Source: Deltaproteobacteria bacterium (GTDB lineage: Bacteria; Myxococcota_A; UBA796; SXON01). From it: a stretch of 64,000 bases of DNA. How positions within the stretch are numbered: the stretch's first letter is position 1; each line of letters begins with the position of its first letter. The notes below the pieces were generated by a model that saw nothing but the letters and a program-made list of their open reading frames with translations, had not been told where the DNA came from and made no database searches. The stretch lies in assembly GCA_947490345.1 (NCBI GenBank), contig CANLGL010000013.1, positions 34,763 through 98,762 of the forward strand. Reading direction: 5' to 3'. Made by a program: the position numbers and the translations under genes. This document shows positions 9,279-19,157 of this stretch, piece after piece.

Positions 9279-10772
9279 CTAGAGCAGGCTGCCGAAGCCG
9301 ATGCGCAACGAGGCCATGGAGGTCGCGGTGCCCTCCTGAGGGAAACCCGCCATCTGTGTGCCGCGGTATCCGTCGACGGTGATGCGCAACCAGGTGCCAC
9401 CCTCTTCTTGAAGGGGGATGCCGACGCTCAGCTTGACCCCCGGACCCATTGACGAGGGGGCGAACCACCCGTAGTTTCCGCCAAGCAAGAACCACACCTT
9501 CCCGGGTAGTGGCCGCGGAAGGTAGACGCCAATGCCGCCGTTGGGCCGGACGTAGGCGCTGGTCTGTTGATTATCCTCGGGGGTCGTGCCGCCATCGACC
9601 CCGAACGCCATCTGCGCGGCAGGGGAAAGCGCGAGGTCCGCAGAGCCATAAAGGGCGGCGTTGTAGATACCCAGCTCGAAGCCCAGCGAGCCGCCGAACT
9701 GATAGGTCAGTTCCTGTTGGCCAGCCCGGCCGGAGAATCCGTTGGATTCGATTACCCCGCCGCCAAGCTCTGCGACGATCTGGAAGGTCACCGGTCGCTT
9801 CTTCACCACCACGGCACCGCCGCCGAAGGCGACCACCCGTGGCTTCCCTTTCGCGTCGATGCTGGCGAGGAAGACCCGAGGTGCGCCCCCGCCACGTCCG
9901 GCGAGCGATCGAACACCTGTCGCGACATCTGCCGGAACGTCGGCGCTTCCATTCTGCACCGCGGTACCACCGGCGGCGAGCTCTTCGGGAGAGACCAGCG
10001 AGCGAAGCGGCACCGTGTCGCTGGCGGCCACGTCGAACTCCATCCGCTCTGCGACCTGCCCGCCCACCATCACGTGCGCGTAGTGGTGACCGGGGGCCAG
10101 CTCGGCGTCCCGCGCGCCCTCAGCAAGCGGGGTACCGTCCAAAACGACGACCATGCCTGGGGGCAACACGTCCACGACGAGGTGCCCACGCGGTAGCAGC
10201 GCCATTTCCGCTTGCAGCGACTGCACCTTGGCGAACGCTTGCCCGTCGGGAAATTCCGCGCGAGCGTACACCCGCTTCGGGTCCAGGGCGATCGCGTCGA
10301 GCCAAGGCCGCACCACGCTCTTTCCGGCGATGGTGACCCGAAAGGCGGAGGTGTCCTGAAGACTTGAGAACAGGCCTTCCGGGTAGCTCCGGGTGATGCC
10401 CGCGCCCTCCCACAACAGCGCGGCGATCAATGCGTCACGCTCGATGGCCCCCGAGAGCACCTCAATCGGCTCGACCGCGGCTGCCAGCGCCCGCGCCACC
10501 CCGGATTCCGACTCGAACTCTTCCCACCGCGCGCTGCCGTCCTTGAACACGGTGGCCAGCGCCCCGGTGCGGGTCTCATCCGCAGACGTGACCGGTTCAG
10601 GACTCAGCGTGATGTCGGGCCATGACCGGTGATCCGCAGGGCCGGTTTCCCGTTCTGCAAGCTTGGTCCACTCCGCCGCTGGCGGCGCGGGCAACATCCA
10701 CACCACCAGCGCCGGGGCACCGGTTGGAGCGGCGGCAAGGGCCGACGCGAAGAGCAGGCTCACGCAGAACAT
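9279..10772 (-). CDS. Exported protein with PEGA-like domain and beta-barrel-like C-terminus
   Basis: 497 residues. MFCVSLLFASALA is the signal peptide. Residues about 197-245 (GHLVVDVLPPGMVVVLDGTPL and following) look like a PEGA-type surface domain. From residue 330 the sequence alternates short amphipathic strands and turns (VTFQIVAELGGGVIES, SVGIPLQEEGGTWLRITVDG), as in small outer-membrane barrels, ending in FGSLL. The probable location is the outer membrane. The stop lies 16 bp from the next gene of the cluster and the start 39 bp from the previous one. Confidence 0.65.
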   Translation of the reverse strand: MFCVSLLFASALAAAPTGAPALVVWMLPAPPAAEWTKLAERETGPADHRSWPDITLSPEPVTSADETRTGALATVFKDGSARWEEFESESGVARALAAAVEPIEVLSGAIERDALIAALLWEGAGITRSYPEGLFSSLQDTSAFRVTIAGKSVVRPWLDAIALDPKRVYARAEFPDGQAFAKVQSLQAEMALLPRGHLVVDVLPPGMVVVLDGTPLAEGARDAELAPGHHYAHVMVGGQVAERMEFDVAASDTVPLRSLVSPEELAAGGTAVQNGSADVPADVATGVRSLAGRGGGAPRVFLASIDAKGKPRVVAFGGGAVVVKKRPVTFQIVAELGGGVIESNGFSGRAGQQELTYQFGGSLGFELGIYNAALYGSADLALSPAAQMAFGVDGGTTPEDNQQTSAYVRPNGGIGVYLPRPLPGKVWFLLGGNYGWFAPSSMGPGVKLSVGIPLQEEGGTWLRITVDGYRGTQMAGFPQEGTATSMASLRIGFGSLL

Positions 10773-10811
10773 CGAGCGTCCAGTATCATTGCGGTGAAGG
10801 GATGGCGCGGA

Positions 10812-12728
10812 CTAGAGCGTGGTGCCGATGCCAGCCGTGAGGGCCAAGATGGGGCTGGCAGGGGTCGTGTCCCCCCAAAGTAGGCTCTCCGGGAGGGGGA
10901 TGATGGCGCCGACCCGACCGTCGACGTCGACGTAGGGACGGATGCGGCTGTCGAGTTTGGCGCCTGGGAGAGGCATGCTCCAGCCGAAGTGCGCCGTGGT
11001 GCTCAGTGCATGCGGAAGGTTCATCAGACCGACTCGCAAGGCGATTCGCGGTCCGAGACCAAGTCCGGCATCGCGACCCAAAACCACGCCGCCGGTGAAA
11101 TAGGCGGTCGCGTTGATCGACTCATAGCGGATCGCCTGCTGCCAGTCAGGTGGGTCCTCGCCTTCCCCGATCTCCTGTCCCTCGTAGGAGTAGGTGTCGC
11201 CTTCCTTGGTGGCGTCGTATTTGGCGTCAGCATCGTCATAGACGACGCCGTCAACGTGTCCCGGGAGGATGTACCGCTCGGCGAATGACAGCTCCGAACT
11301 GATGCCCGCTTCGACGCCGACGCCGAGCATGAGCCGGTTGTAGTGGGCGCGCAGCTCGAAGGTCAGCGGTATGTAGGCCGGGATGGCTTCGATATCAATG
11401 AGGTTCTCGGGGGTGAACGCCAGCTCGCCCGCGGCGGCCTGGGCGGCGGCGTCGCCCTCTGTGGGCGGGGTGAACGCCGGCGCGGCAAAGCCCGACCACG
11501 CAATCCCACCCGACATCTGGAGGGCAAAGTGCACGGGGAAGGAGTCGTCCCCGCCTTGCACCTTGGACAGGCTGGCCGTGGGCCGATCGTAGCGCCACAT
11601 CGCGGTTTTGTTGGGATTGCCCTCTTTGGGAACCGCGATGTAGATCTCCGCCTTCTCGTGGATCCGGGCGTAAATTGCGAGGTAGTTGAGAATGATCCCT
11701 TCGAGCTGGGGGGTGCACTCGTTGAGGTGGAGGAAGAGCTGTTCGATGAGGTCGAGGCCCATCCGCTTCCGGGCCACGTCGCGAACGAAGTAGCGTTTGC
11801 CTTCGAGCTTGGTGACCTCGAGGCGCTCGCTCAGACCGTGGCCGCTGTCGGCCCGCTTCAGGTAGATGTCGGTGCGACCGAGGAAGATGTCCAGCTCGCC
11901 CTGCTCGTCGGGCGTGACCGCGAGCCCGTTGAGGTAGATCTCATATTTGGTTGCGAAGTCCTCGGCGTCGAAGTCGGCGCCGTCGAGCTCGAAGTTGATC
12001 TTCAGCGTCGGGAACGCGCCCTGCTGCATCATCGTGAGGTACTGCGAGATGCTGGCATTGAGGTCCTGATCGGTCAGCTTCGACATCAGGCTCGGGTCCT
12101 GGACCGCGAGCATGGCGGCCAGGTAGAAGTAGTAGTTGACCGCCTGGAAGCCGATCTGTTCGTAAAAGGGCGGAATGACCTCGTTCTGGTTTTCCGCGGC
12201 TCGGCCGATTTGGGCGTACAGCAGGAAGAGCGGCTCTCGCAGCTCGACCCGGTCCACGAACCACAAGAGCTCGACCATATCGGACAATTCGCGTGCCTTG
12301 AGCCCCCAGTCGGAGGGCTGCCAGGCGTTGTACGGGACGCGGGAGACTTCGTCGATTGCGGCCATCACCCGGCCGATGTTCTGCGACGGCACCACCGCAG
12401 GCTGCATCGCGGCCACGACCGTTTCGTCCTTGACCTTCCGTCCCTCCTGGTACAGGTCGCCGTCCGGGAAAAATTGGGCGTCTGGCCTCTGGATGCGCGA
12501 CTTGATGATGCGCTGCACGTTGGCATCGCTGTAGTCGGTCTCGGTGCCCTGCCACTTCAAGACGATGACGCGCGCGAGCCGCTCCTTCCGCTTGGCTTCG
12601 GCCGCCTTCTCGGCCGCACTCGGCTCCTCGCCCTTGAGCTCAGGTACTTCCACCTCCGGAAGCTTCGCCGCCCGAGCACTGCCAGAAAAGAACGACATCA
12701 CGATCCACAGGCCGAAAAACCACCGCAT
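10812..12728 (-). CDS. Exported protein of unknown function, likely outer-membrane associated
   Basis: 638 residues. MRWFFGLWIVMSFFSGSARA is a conventional signal peptide. Residues 30-350 are mixed helical with acidic stretches and match nothing I know. The last 200 residues alternate strands and turns (LMLGVGVEAGISSELS, AYFTGGVVLGRDAGLGL, SPILALTAGIGTTL), consistent with a C-terminal beta-barrel. It is the first gene of a three-gene minus-strand set (with those at 9279 and 8063), which suggests a joint envelope role. The ATG has GGGAG upstream. Confidence 0.65.
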   Translation of the reverse strand: MRWFFGLWIVMSFFSGSARAAKLPEVEVPELKGEEPSAAEKAAEAKRKERLARVIVLKWQGTETDYSDANVQRIIKSRIQRPDAQFFPDGDLYQEGRKVKDETVVAAMQPAVVPSQNIGRVMAAIDEVSRVPYNAWQPSDWGLKARELSDMVELLWFVDRVELREPLFLLYAQIGRAAENQNEVIPPFYEQIGFQAVNYYFYLAAMLAVQDPSLMSKLTDQDLNASISQYLTMMQQGAFPTLKINFELDGADFDAEDFATKYEIYLNGLAVTPDEQGELDIFLGRTDIYLKRADSGHGLSERLEVTKLEGKRYFVRDVARKRMGLDLIEQLFLHLNECTPQLEGIILNYLAIYARIHEKAEIYIAVPKEGNPNKTAMWRYDRPTASLSKVQGGDDSFPVHFALQMSGGIAWSGFAAPAFTPPTEGDAAAQAAAGELAFTPENLIDIEAIPAYIPLTFELRAHYNRLMLGVGVEAGISSELSFAERYILPGHVDGVVYDDADAKYDATKEGDTYSYEGQEIGEGEDPPDWQQAIRYESINATAYFTGGVVLGRDAGLGLGPRIALRVGLMNLPHALSTTAHFGWSMPLPGAKLDSRIRPYVDVDGRVGAIIPLPESLLWGDTTPASPILALTAGIGTTL

Positions 12729-12799
12729 GAGGGCCGCTCCCGCGCGCCGGGGAGTCTAGCATGTCCGCCTACTCTAGTGGCGGGGCGCGATGGGGGTCG

Positions 12800-15700
12800 T
12801 CAAAATCGCCACTTACGACGAGCGGCAACGGCGCTGACACCGCGGTCCCCGCTGTCGAACGTCAGGTACCAGCGATACGGAAGCGCCACCTCGACGCGCA
12901 CCGAAAAGGCGTTCTCGTCGGCCTCGGCCGCACCGTCGAATTCCGTGGTCAAGAACACATTGCGACCCAACGCGATGCCGATGCGCCCCGCACCGGACTC
13001 GTCGATCTCCAGCTTTTCGAGGTGGATCGCCTCACCAGATCCCGAGCCGTAATCCTGGACTTCTTTCTGGAGCATCTGGGTGACGAGCGCCAGGGTCTGG
13101 CCGAGGGCATCCTGGCCCGCATCGTCGGCCGCATTCGGACAGGAGCCGAGGATCAGGGTCTGGATGACCGATTCGTCGCCAGTGAGCCCCTCGCCCTCCG
13201 TGGAGAACTCGATCTGCGGGGACCCGGGGACCCCGCCAATCGACGCGACAATGTCGCCGCACTCGGTCGTGTGGTGCACGGCGCGCAGGTTCAGGATCGG
13301 CTGGCGGATATCGGTCCCGGTGAACGCCACGCTCCCGTTCTTCAGGTCGAACGGTCGTCCGAGCAGTGTCGCCTCGCCGCGCTCCGTGGTCAACTCTCCG
13401 AGAAGTCTGATTCGTCCTGCCTTTTGACTGATGCTGAGCACGCCGTCCATGTCAGCCTCCACCACCACCGTGCTCAACGAACGGGCCAGATCGCCGTACG
13501 CCCCCTGAAGGGGCAGGGCGGCGCGCAGCCGCATGTGGCGAGCCAGGTCCAACTCCAGCTTGGGACGGATGGTGAACGAGGCCGGCGCGACTTCGCCTTG
13601 GGCCGCCGCTTCGGCCTGGGCGCCGGGGCGGACCAGTTCGATGTCCGGGTGAAGGCTGGTGGTGGACTTGTCGGAGAAGAAGCGCTCGGCCAGGCGCACG
13701 TACCCTGCGTCCACCCTGAGCTTTCCCTCTACGTCGATCACCCGAGCCTTGCCGCGCACGTCGAGCTCTCCGGTGGCCTGGACGCGTCGGTCCGCGGTCG
13801 CGATCAGCCAGGCCCGATCGAGCTTGACCGTCGCCGCAAGCTCGGTGGGGAGCCACTCCTTGAGCTTGAGAACCCCCGAAGCGTCGAACCCACCGGCGCC
13901 AGTGTCGAGTCGGAGCGCTCCCGCCCTGGTCTTGGCGCGCGCGTAGTCGATGACCAGTTGCTCACCCTGAAAACGGCCGCTCACCGCGACGTCTTCCAGC
14001 CGGACCCCGAGCTGCGTCAGCGTGGTCACCCCGCGCGTCAGGCTGACGCCCAGATCCAGCCGCGGGTCGACCATCGTCCCCGACACATGTCCACCGAGCG
14101 CAAAGCACCCGCCGCTCTCCGCCATGCCGGGGACGAAGGCCTCCACCGCCGCCAGAGGGATTCCCGGCCCGGAAATTTCCAGAGACAGCCCGCGCTCCGC
14201 GAGGTCGAGCTTGTCGTCGAGGGGCACGACCCCCTTGATATCGAGCCCGCCCGCGGCGTCTCCGGGCGCGCCGGCGCAGGTCGGCGGCGGCGATTTCGGC
14301 GCCTCGGCGAAAAGCCCCGCGCGCCCGAGCTCGCGTGCCGCAGCCGCAAAGCCCACTCGCGCGTGGACGAAGTAGCCGATGCCCAGCGGCTTGATCTCGA
14401 GGGTCGCCGGGGTCACCCGCAGCGTCCCGAGGCGCGCACCAATCAGGTTGACCCCGCCCTGTACCCTTGGCGCGAGGGGGTTTCCGTCCAGCGCGAACGC
14501 GCCGGCGAGCGCCCCGTCCACGTCGGCTTTCAGGTCCACGAAGTGCCGTACCGTGGCGATCGGAAGCTGCTTGAGCACCACCGCACCGCCGAATTCGGAG
14601 ATCACCGATTTCACGTCCGGTCGCGGCCCGCTTCGCCCCAGCCACGCCACCACCGCCGCGGTGTCCACGCGTGAGGCGAGCGTGGTCTCCATGCGCGCCA
14701 CGAAGCCCTGGTTCACGACCAGCCTCGCCGTCGCGACGCCCCCGCTCACGGCGCCGTCCAGCCATGCCCGGACCGTAGGACCGTCGGCACCCAACGGAAG
14801 GTCCGCTGAGGCCGTCAACTTCAGGATTGGATCCGCCAACGAACCCGAGAGTGCCAACTCCGCGCTGAGCCGGGCTTCCGGCAGGTCCCGGCCGTGCAGC
14901 AGCGGGATCAACTCGGCGGTGTCGACCGGCAACACCGTGAGCTGAACCTGCACCGGCCCGGCGTCCGCGAGCCGTGCGCCGTCGACACCGATCAGCAGGG
15001 GCAGCGCGCCAGCGAACACCAGCCGGGTCACGTCGGCAGAGCCGACGTCGCCTTCGAAGCGGAGGCGCGACCCGTCCCCCTCCAGCACGAGGGTCGCCGA
15101 GACGCCCGCGACCGCGTCCGGAATGGTGAGGCCCCCGACCTCGACGAGCCCGTCCACGGCTGGGTCGCGGAGGTTGCCGACCAGTCCCAGGCGCCCGGTC
15201 ACCATCCCGCTCCAACCCCGGAACTGCGCGCCGAAGAGCGGCTCGAGATCGGCGAGGTCGAAATGCTCGGCGCTGAGCACGACGGTGTCGCGCCCCTCGG
15301 TCGCCAGCCCGCCAGAGGCAGCAAGCCTCGTTGCGCCCATGGACAGGTCGAGCCTGGCGTCAGCGACGCCGCCCGCGACGAAGCGCACGCGCTGCTCGCC
15401 GTTGTTGGTCATGACACGATCGGGCGCCAACTCCAGCCGCGCGGTTTGGAGCCGCAGCTCGCGGGTGGAGAGCTCAAAGCGGCCGTCCACGGCCGCGACC
15501 TCGCGATCGGGCTCCGCCAGCCGGATCGCGAACCCCACTTCCGGTCCCAGGTCGGCGTGCACCGTGCCGGTGGCCGCGGAGCGACCGGCAAGCGCCACAC
15601 CGGCGACCTGGAGGTCGACCGTCCCGGTCGCGACGTGCCCGTCCCAACCGATGACGACGGGGCCCGTGGCGGTGGCAATCGACGCTCCGGATGCGCCGAG

Positions 15701-17062
15701 AGCTGCCACCACGGCGTCGCCACGCACCTCAGCGGTGACGACGTCCCCCCACCCCACGTTTACGGCCCCGGTGAAGTCGGCGGTGCCCGCAACGCCGAAT
15801 CGCGCGAGCTGCACGGTGCTGCGCTCTACCTCCACCGTTGCGGCCCGTGCGGCGAGGTCGGCGTCGCCGCTGAGGCGACCCGTCGCCCAGCCCAGGTCGG
15901 CCGCCACCCGATCCAGCGCGATGTGGCCGCCCTCGACCCGGACAGGTCCCTTCGCGGCGAGGCGCTCCCCGGCCGTCCGCACCACCACGTCGACGTCTGC
16001 GGCTGCTTGGAGGTCGTCCGGCCAATTCCACCCCACCCCGCTTGCCTCGATCCGTCCCGAGACTCCCAGAGGCTGGAGGCCGCCCACAACGGCGGCCACG
16101 TCGACGCCCACGGTCTCGATGGTGGCGCGCCACGCCCGATCGGCGGGCACCACCGCGCCCGTCATCGCCGCGACGCCGCCTGCCGTCGTCAGCATGAGCG
16201 TGACCTCTGGGGCCCCAAGGGTCCCGCGCACCTGGCCGCTGGTGTCGAGCGGCGCGCTGATCGGCAGCGACGACAGCGCTGGAAGGATAGGAACGAGGCC
16301 GAGTCTGTCGAAGTGAAGCTCCGAGAGGTCGATGGCGAGCCGCTCGCCGTCGAGGGCGCCCCCCACCGCGAGCCGGTTCTGGTTCTCCGTCCCGAGGGTG
16401 GCGGTGGTAGGGCCGAGGATCGACCGGGCCGACGACCACGTGCCGGATGACGTCACGTGGAGGGGGCCGGCGGTGGTTCGGGCGGCAAACACGAGGTTTG
16501 ACCACGAGACCTGGGCGCCGCGTACCGTGAGCGCGAGGTCAAGTGCGACACCGTCGAGCACAACCCCGGGTAGGGTCACGGAGCCCTCCACGTGGGCGGC
16601 GTCCACCAGGACGTCGATCGGCAGACCTCGCCACGGTCCCGTGGGCGCGGCGGGATCGGACGGCCACATCGTCCCGAAAATTCCGGGATCGGGAAGGTCG
16701 ACAACCAGCCCGGCTATATCCAGTCGCGATACGGGAAGTAGTCGCGCGATCAACGACTGGCTGTCGAGCGCGGCGACCACCCGCTCGGCCTGAACGAGGG
16801 TGGTGCCGTCGGGCGCCCGGATCCGAACCTCGGCCAGCTCGACGCGGTGAAGGAGATCGGTACGCAGCTGGCCGACCTCGATCGCTCCCTCCTGAGGTTG
16901 GATGCGGGGCAGCACCTCGGCCAGGAGCCAGTCGTTGCCGGCCGTGGAGCGCAACCACACGAATCCGACACCAGCGACGACGGCTGCGACTCCCAGCACC
17001 CCGGGCAGGAACCACATTGCCACGCGCGCCAGCCGCCGCAACCCCCGGCGTGGCGCGGTCAA
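12800..17062 (-). CDS. tamB: TamB-family translocation and assembly module protein (DUF490)
   Basis: About 1420 residues from TTG at 17062, which overlaps the tamA stop by 4 bp (TTGA) and has GGAGAGG upstream; an ATG at 17017 is a weaker alternative. An N-terminal transmembrane anchor (MWFLPGVLGVAAVVAGVGFVW region) is followed by very long beta-helical repeats and a C-terminal DUF490 region (the last 350 residues) ending in KWRF. Family knowledge: TamB spans the periplasm and works with TamA in outer-membrane protein insertion and lipid transport. Adjacent tamA supports the call. Length is slightly above the 1259 residues of E. coli TamB. Confidence 0.92.
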   Translation of the reverse strand: MTAPRRGLRRLARVAMWFLPGVLGVAAVVAGVGFVWLRSTAGNDWLLAEVLPRIQPQEGAIEVGQLRTDLLHRVELAEVRIRAPDGTTLVQAERVVAALDSQSLIARLLPVSRLDIAGLVVDLPDPGIFGTMWPSDPAAPTGPWRGLPIDVLVDAAHVEGSVTLPGVVLDGVALDLALTVRGAQVSWSNLVFAARTTAGPLHVTSSGTWSSARSILGPTTATLGTENQNRLAVGGALDGERLAIDLSELHFDRLGLVPILPALSSLPISAPLDTSGQVRGTLGAPEVTLMLTTAGGVAAMTGAVVPADRAWRATIETVGVDVAAVVGGLQPLGVSGRIEASGVGWNWPDDLQAAADVDVVVRTAGERLAAKGPVRVEGGHIALDRVAADLGWATGRLSGDADLAARAATVEVERSTVQLARFGVAGTADFTGAVNVGWGDVVTAEVRGDAVVAALGASGASIATATGPVVIGWDGHVATGTVDLQVAGVALAGRSAATGTVHADLGPEVGFAIRLAEPDREVAAVDGRFELSTRELRLQTARLELAPDRVMTNNGEQRVRFVAGGVADARLDLSMGATRLAASGGLATEGRDTVVLSAEHFDLADLEPLFGAQFRGWSGMVTGRLGLVGNLRDPAVDGLVEVGGLTIPDAVAGVSATLVLEGDGSRLRFEGDVGSADVTRLVFAGALPLLIGVDGARLADAGPVQVQLTVLPVDTAELIPLLHGRDLPEARLSAELALSGSLADPILKLTASADLPLGADGPTVRAWLDGAVSGGVATARLVVNQGFVARMETTLASRVDTAAVVAWLGRSGPRPDVKSVISEFGGAVVLKQLPIATVRHFVDLKADVDGALAGAFALDGNPLAPRVQGGVNLIGARLGTLRVTPATLEIKPLGIGYFVHARVGFAAAARELGRAGLFAEAPKSPPPTCAGAPGDAAGGLDIKGVVPLDDKLDLAERGLSLEISGPGIPLAAVEAFVPGMAESGGCFALGGHVSGTMVDPRLDLGVSLTRGVTTLTQLGVRLEDVAVSGRFQGEQLVIDYARAKTRAGALRLDTGAGGFDASGVLKLKEWLPTELAATVKLDRAWLIATADRRVQATGELDVRGKARVIDVEGKLRVDAGYVRLAERFFSDKSTTSLHPDIELVRPGAQAEAAAQGEVAPASFTIRPKLELDLARHMRLRAALPLQGAYGDLARSLSTVVVEADMDGVLSISQKAGRIRLLGELTTERGEATLLGRPFDLKNGSVAFTGTDIRQPILNLRAVHHTTECGDIVASIGGVPGSPQIEFSTEGEGLTGDESVIQTLILGSCPNAADDAGQDALGQTLALVTQMLQKEVQDYGSGSGEAIHLEKLEIDESGAGRIGIALGRNVFLTTEFDGAAEADENAFSVRVEVALPYRWYLTFDSGDRGVSAVAARRKWRF

Positions 17063-19092
17063 AACGCCTCTCCGATGCCGAGGTGCAGGGACCAACCCGG
17101 CTCGTTGGCGAAGTAGGCGTCGGGGCTCGGCACCCAGGCGACGTCGAGGCGGATCGGTCCGATCGGGGACCGATACCGGAGCCCGCCACCCACCGACCAT
17201 TGCAGGCCGGCAACGCTCACGGCGTCGAGCCGGTCCCACACCCGTCCGACGTCGACGAACCCGACGACGCCCAGGTTCCACGGCAGCTCCTGCCGCACTT
17301 CCAAGCTTCCGAAACTCGCGACGGTTCCGCCAACCGATTCGACCGTGACGCCATCCTCTGTGCAGTCCTGGCGGCCCGAGGTGTCCAGGTTGAGTCGGCC
17401 ATCGGCGTCGTAGCAGAGGTGGGGCCCGAGGCGATCTTCGGCCCAGCCCCTGACGCTGCTTCCGCCGCCGAGCTTCAGGGTCTCGTCCACGTCGATACCG
17501 ACTTCGCCGTAGGGGACGATGAGGCCACCGCCGATGCGCCCGGCAAGGACCGTGTGCGGATCAGCGTGGCCGAAGCGGATTGAGCGGTAGGAGCGCCCTT
17601 CAGCCTCGATCCTGAAGAAGTCGAGGTCGCCCCCAAACGGTCCCCCGGCCTCCGCAAGGCGCAGGCTCAGGTAGTAGTTGCGGGTCGGCGCGAGCTTGTC
17701 GTCGCGCGCGTCCCAAATCAGGCTCTGCTCCAGCGCCGAGAGGAAGGCCCTCTCGGACACCGTGCTGCTGAGGTTGGTCTTCTCGATGTCCTCGAGGCTC
17801 TCGAAGTCGAAGTACTGGTGGTATTTCAGGCGGTAGCCGCCGGTGAGCGCGATCCGCCGGTCTGGCCTCCAGGTCAGCGCCGGCGCTGCCTGGGCCTCGA
17901 ACTCCCGGTACGCCGGGAGCACGTCGAAGCGTACGTCGCTTTTGACTGACAACTCCAGGCGTCGTGAGAAGAACTTCGGAATCGCGTAGGTCTGCCCGAA
18001 CGAAGCGACGGGGGAGATGCTGTCGCGCAGCTGCAGCCCCGGGTCCTGGTCGCGGGTGAAGTCGACGGTGGTCGCGACTCCAACGCTGCTCTCGACGTGC
18101 CACCGATGCAGCCGTGAGAAGGCGTCATCATCCTGATATTCCGCCGCTACCGCCAACTCCTGGCGGTTCGTCTCCACCTCCAGGCTGGGGCCGATGCCAA
18201 ACTGCCGACTCGGCCGCCGGGCAAGCCGTACCTGGATGGGTACGGCGCGCTGATCCGGGGATTTCAGGACCGGGGTGACCTCCACCAACGAGTAGACACC
18301 GAGTCCGTAGAGTCGCTGCCTTGCGGACAGAAGCTCGGAGGTGCGGAAGCCGTCCCCGACCTCGAAGTCCAGCTCCTCGCGGGCGCGATCGGCGAATTTT
18401 CCCTTTTCGCCGACGAAGCTGACCTCGCCGTACACGCAGGGGCGCCCCGGCGCGATGTCATAGCGGATGTGAACCGTTTTTTGATCCGCGCGTACGGTCA
18501 CGTGGCCGCCGACCACGGCGTAGGCGTAGCCGCGCTCCTGTAGCCGCGCCTGAATGGCCCCCAGCGCTTCGGTGTACGCCTCCAGATTGAAGACGTCGCC
18601 TTCGCGGAGACCGAGAAGTTTGTCCAGGCTCCGCCGAATCGGCCCCGACAGGCTGCCATCGATCACCACTTCGGGATCGGTGTCCAACAGCGATGGGGCC
18701 CCCCGGTCGATTCGGCCAATCAGATCGATCGCCGGGGCGCCGTCGGGCCCCGCTCGGCGCCTCGCCCGCGTTTCCCAGCCAAGGAACCTGGCGTCGAACC
18801 AGCCGTGGTGTTGGTACCAGGTGATCAGGCGGTCGGCGTCTTCCGCCAGCACAACCTCGTCCAAGAGGGCAATGTCGCCAACGTAGGGGCCGAAATCCCA
18901 CCGTCCTGGTAGCTCCACGAGGTGGCGCGACGCCTGGCTGTCGATGGTGTCCTCGAGGACGGACTGGCCATCGCGCGCGAACGGCCCCCAGCCGTTCCCC
19001 GCGAAGGTGATGTCCTCGACCACGCGTTGACCGAGGGGCACCGTCGGCTTCGGGCACCCGAGCAGCAACGATGTCCACGCCACGGTCAGCAC
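17059..19092 (-). CDS. tamA: TamA-type Omp85 outer-membrane protein with a lipobox (TamL-like)
   Basis: 677 residues from GTG. MLTVAWTSLLLGC ends in a lipobox (LLGC, Cys13), which is unusual for a proteobacterial TamA; lipid-anchored TamA homologues (TamL) are known from Bacteroidota. Residues 25-290 hold POTRA-like units (for example YTEALGAIQARLQERGYAYAVV and ELLSARQRLYGLGVYSLVEV). The C-terminal half is a 16-strand-type barrel with GGGSSVRGW, the VRGF/Y-type motif of loop L6, and ends in Phe, the BAM recognition signal. It is coupled to tamB. Confidence 0.92.
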   Translation of the reverse strand: MLTVAWTSLLLGCPKPTVPLGQRVVEDITFAGNGWGPFARDGQSVLEDTIDSQASRHLVELPGRWDFGPYVGDIALLDEVVLAEDADRLITWYQHHGWFDARFLGWETRARRRAGPDGAPAIDLIGRIDRGAPSLLDTDPEVVIDGSLSGPIRRSLDKLLGLREGDVFNLEAYTEALGAIQARLQERGYAYAVVGGHVTVRADQKTVHIRYDIAPGRPCVYGEVSFVGEKGKFADRAREELDFEVGDGFRTSELLSARQRLYGLGVYSLVEVTPVLKSPDQRAVPIQVRLARRPSRQFGIGPSLEVETNRQELAVAAEYQDDDAFSRLHRWHVESSVGVATTVDFTRDQDPGLQLRDSISPVASFGQTYAIPKFFSRRLELSVKSDVRFDVLPAYREFEAQAAPALTWRPDRRIALTGGYRLKYHQYFDFESLEDIEKTNLSSTVSERAFLSALEQSLIWDARDDKLAPTRNYYLSLRLAEAGGPFGGDLDFFRIEAEGRSYRSIRFGHADPHTVLAGRIGGGLIVPYGEVGIDVDETLKLGGGSSVRGWAEDRLGPHLCYDADGRLNLDTSGRQDCTEDGVTVESVGGTVASFGSLEVRQELPWNLGVVGFVDVGRVWDRLDAVSVAGLQWSVGGGLRYRSPIGPIRLDVAWVPSPDAYFANEPGWSLHLGIGEAF

Positions 19093-19157
19093 GCGGTCAC
19101 CCGGTATCCGGAGAAGCGCTTGCCGGATCGCCCGGTCGGGTTTATCCGCGCCCGCCC

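Noticed and set aside
12761..14674. Open frame of 637 codons opposite tamB
   Set aside because: Composition is Arg/Gln/Gly random with no domain; tamB on the other strand has a coherent DUF490 C-terminus.
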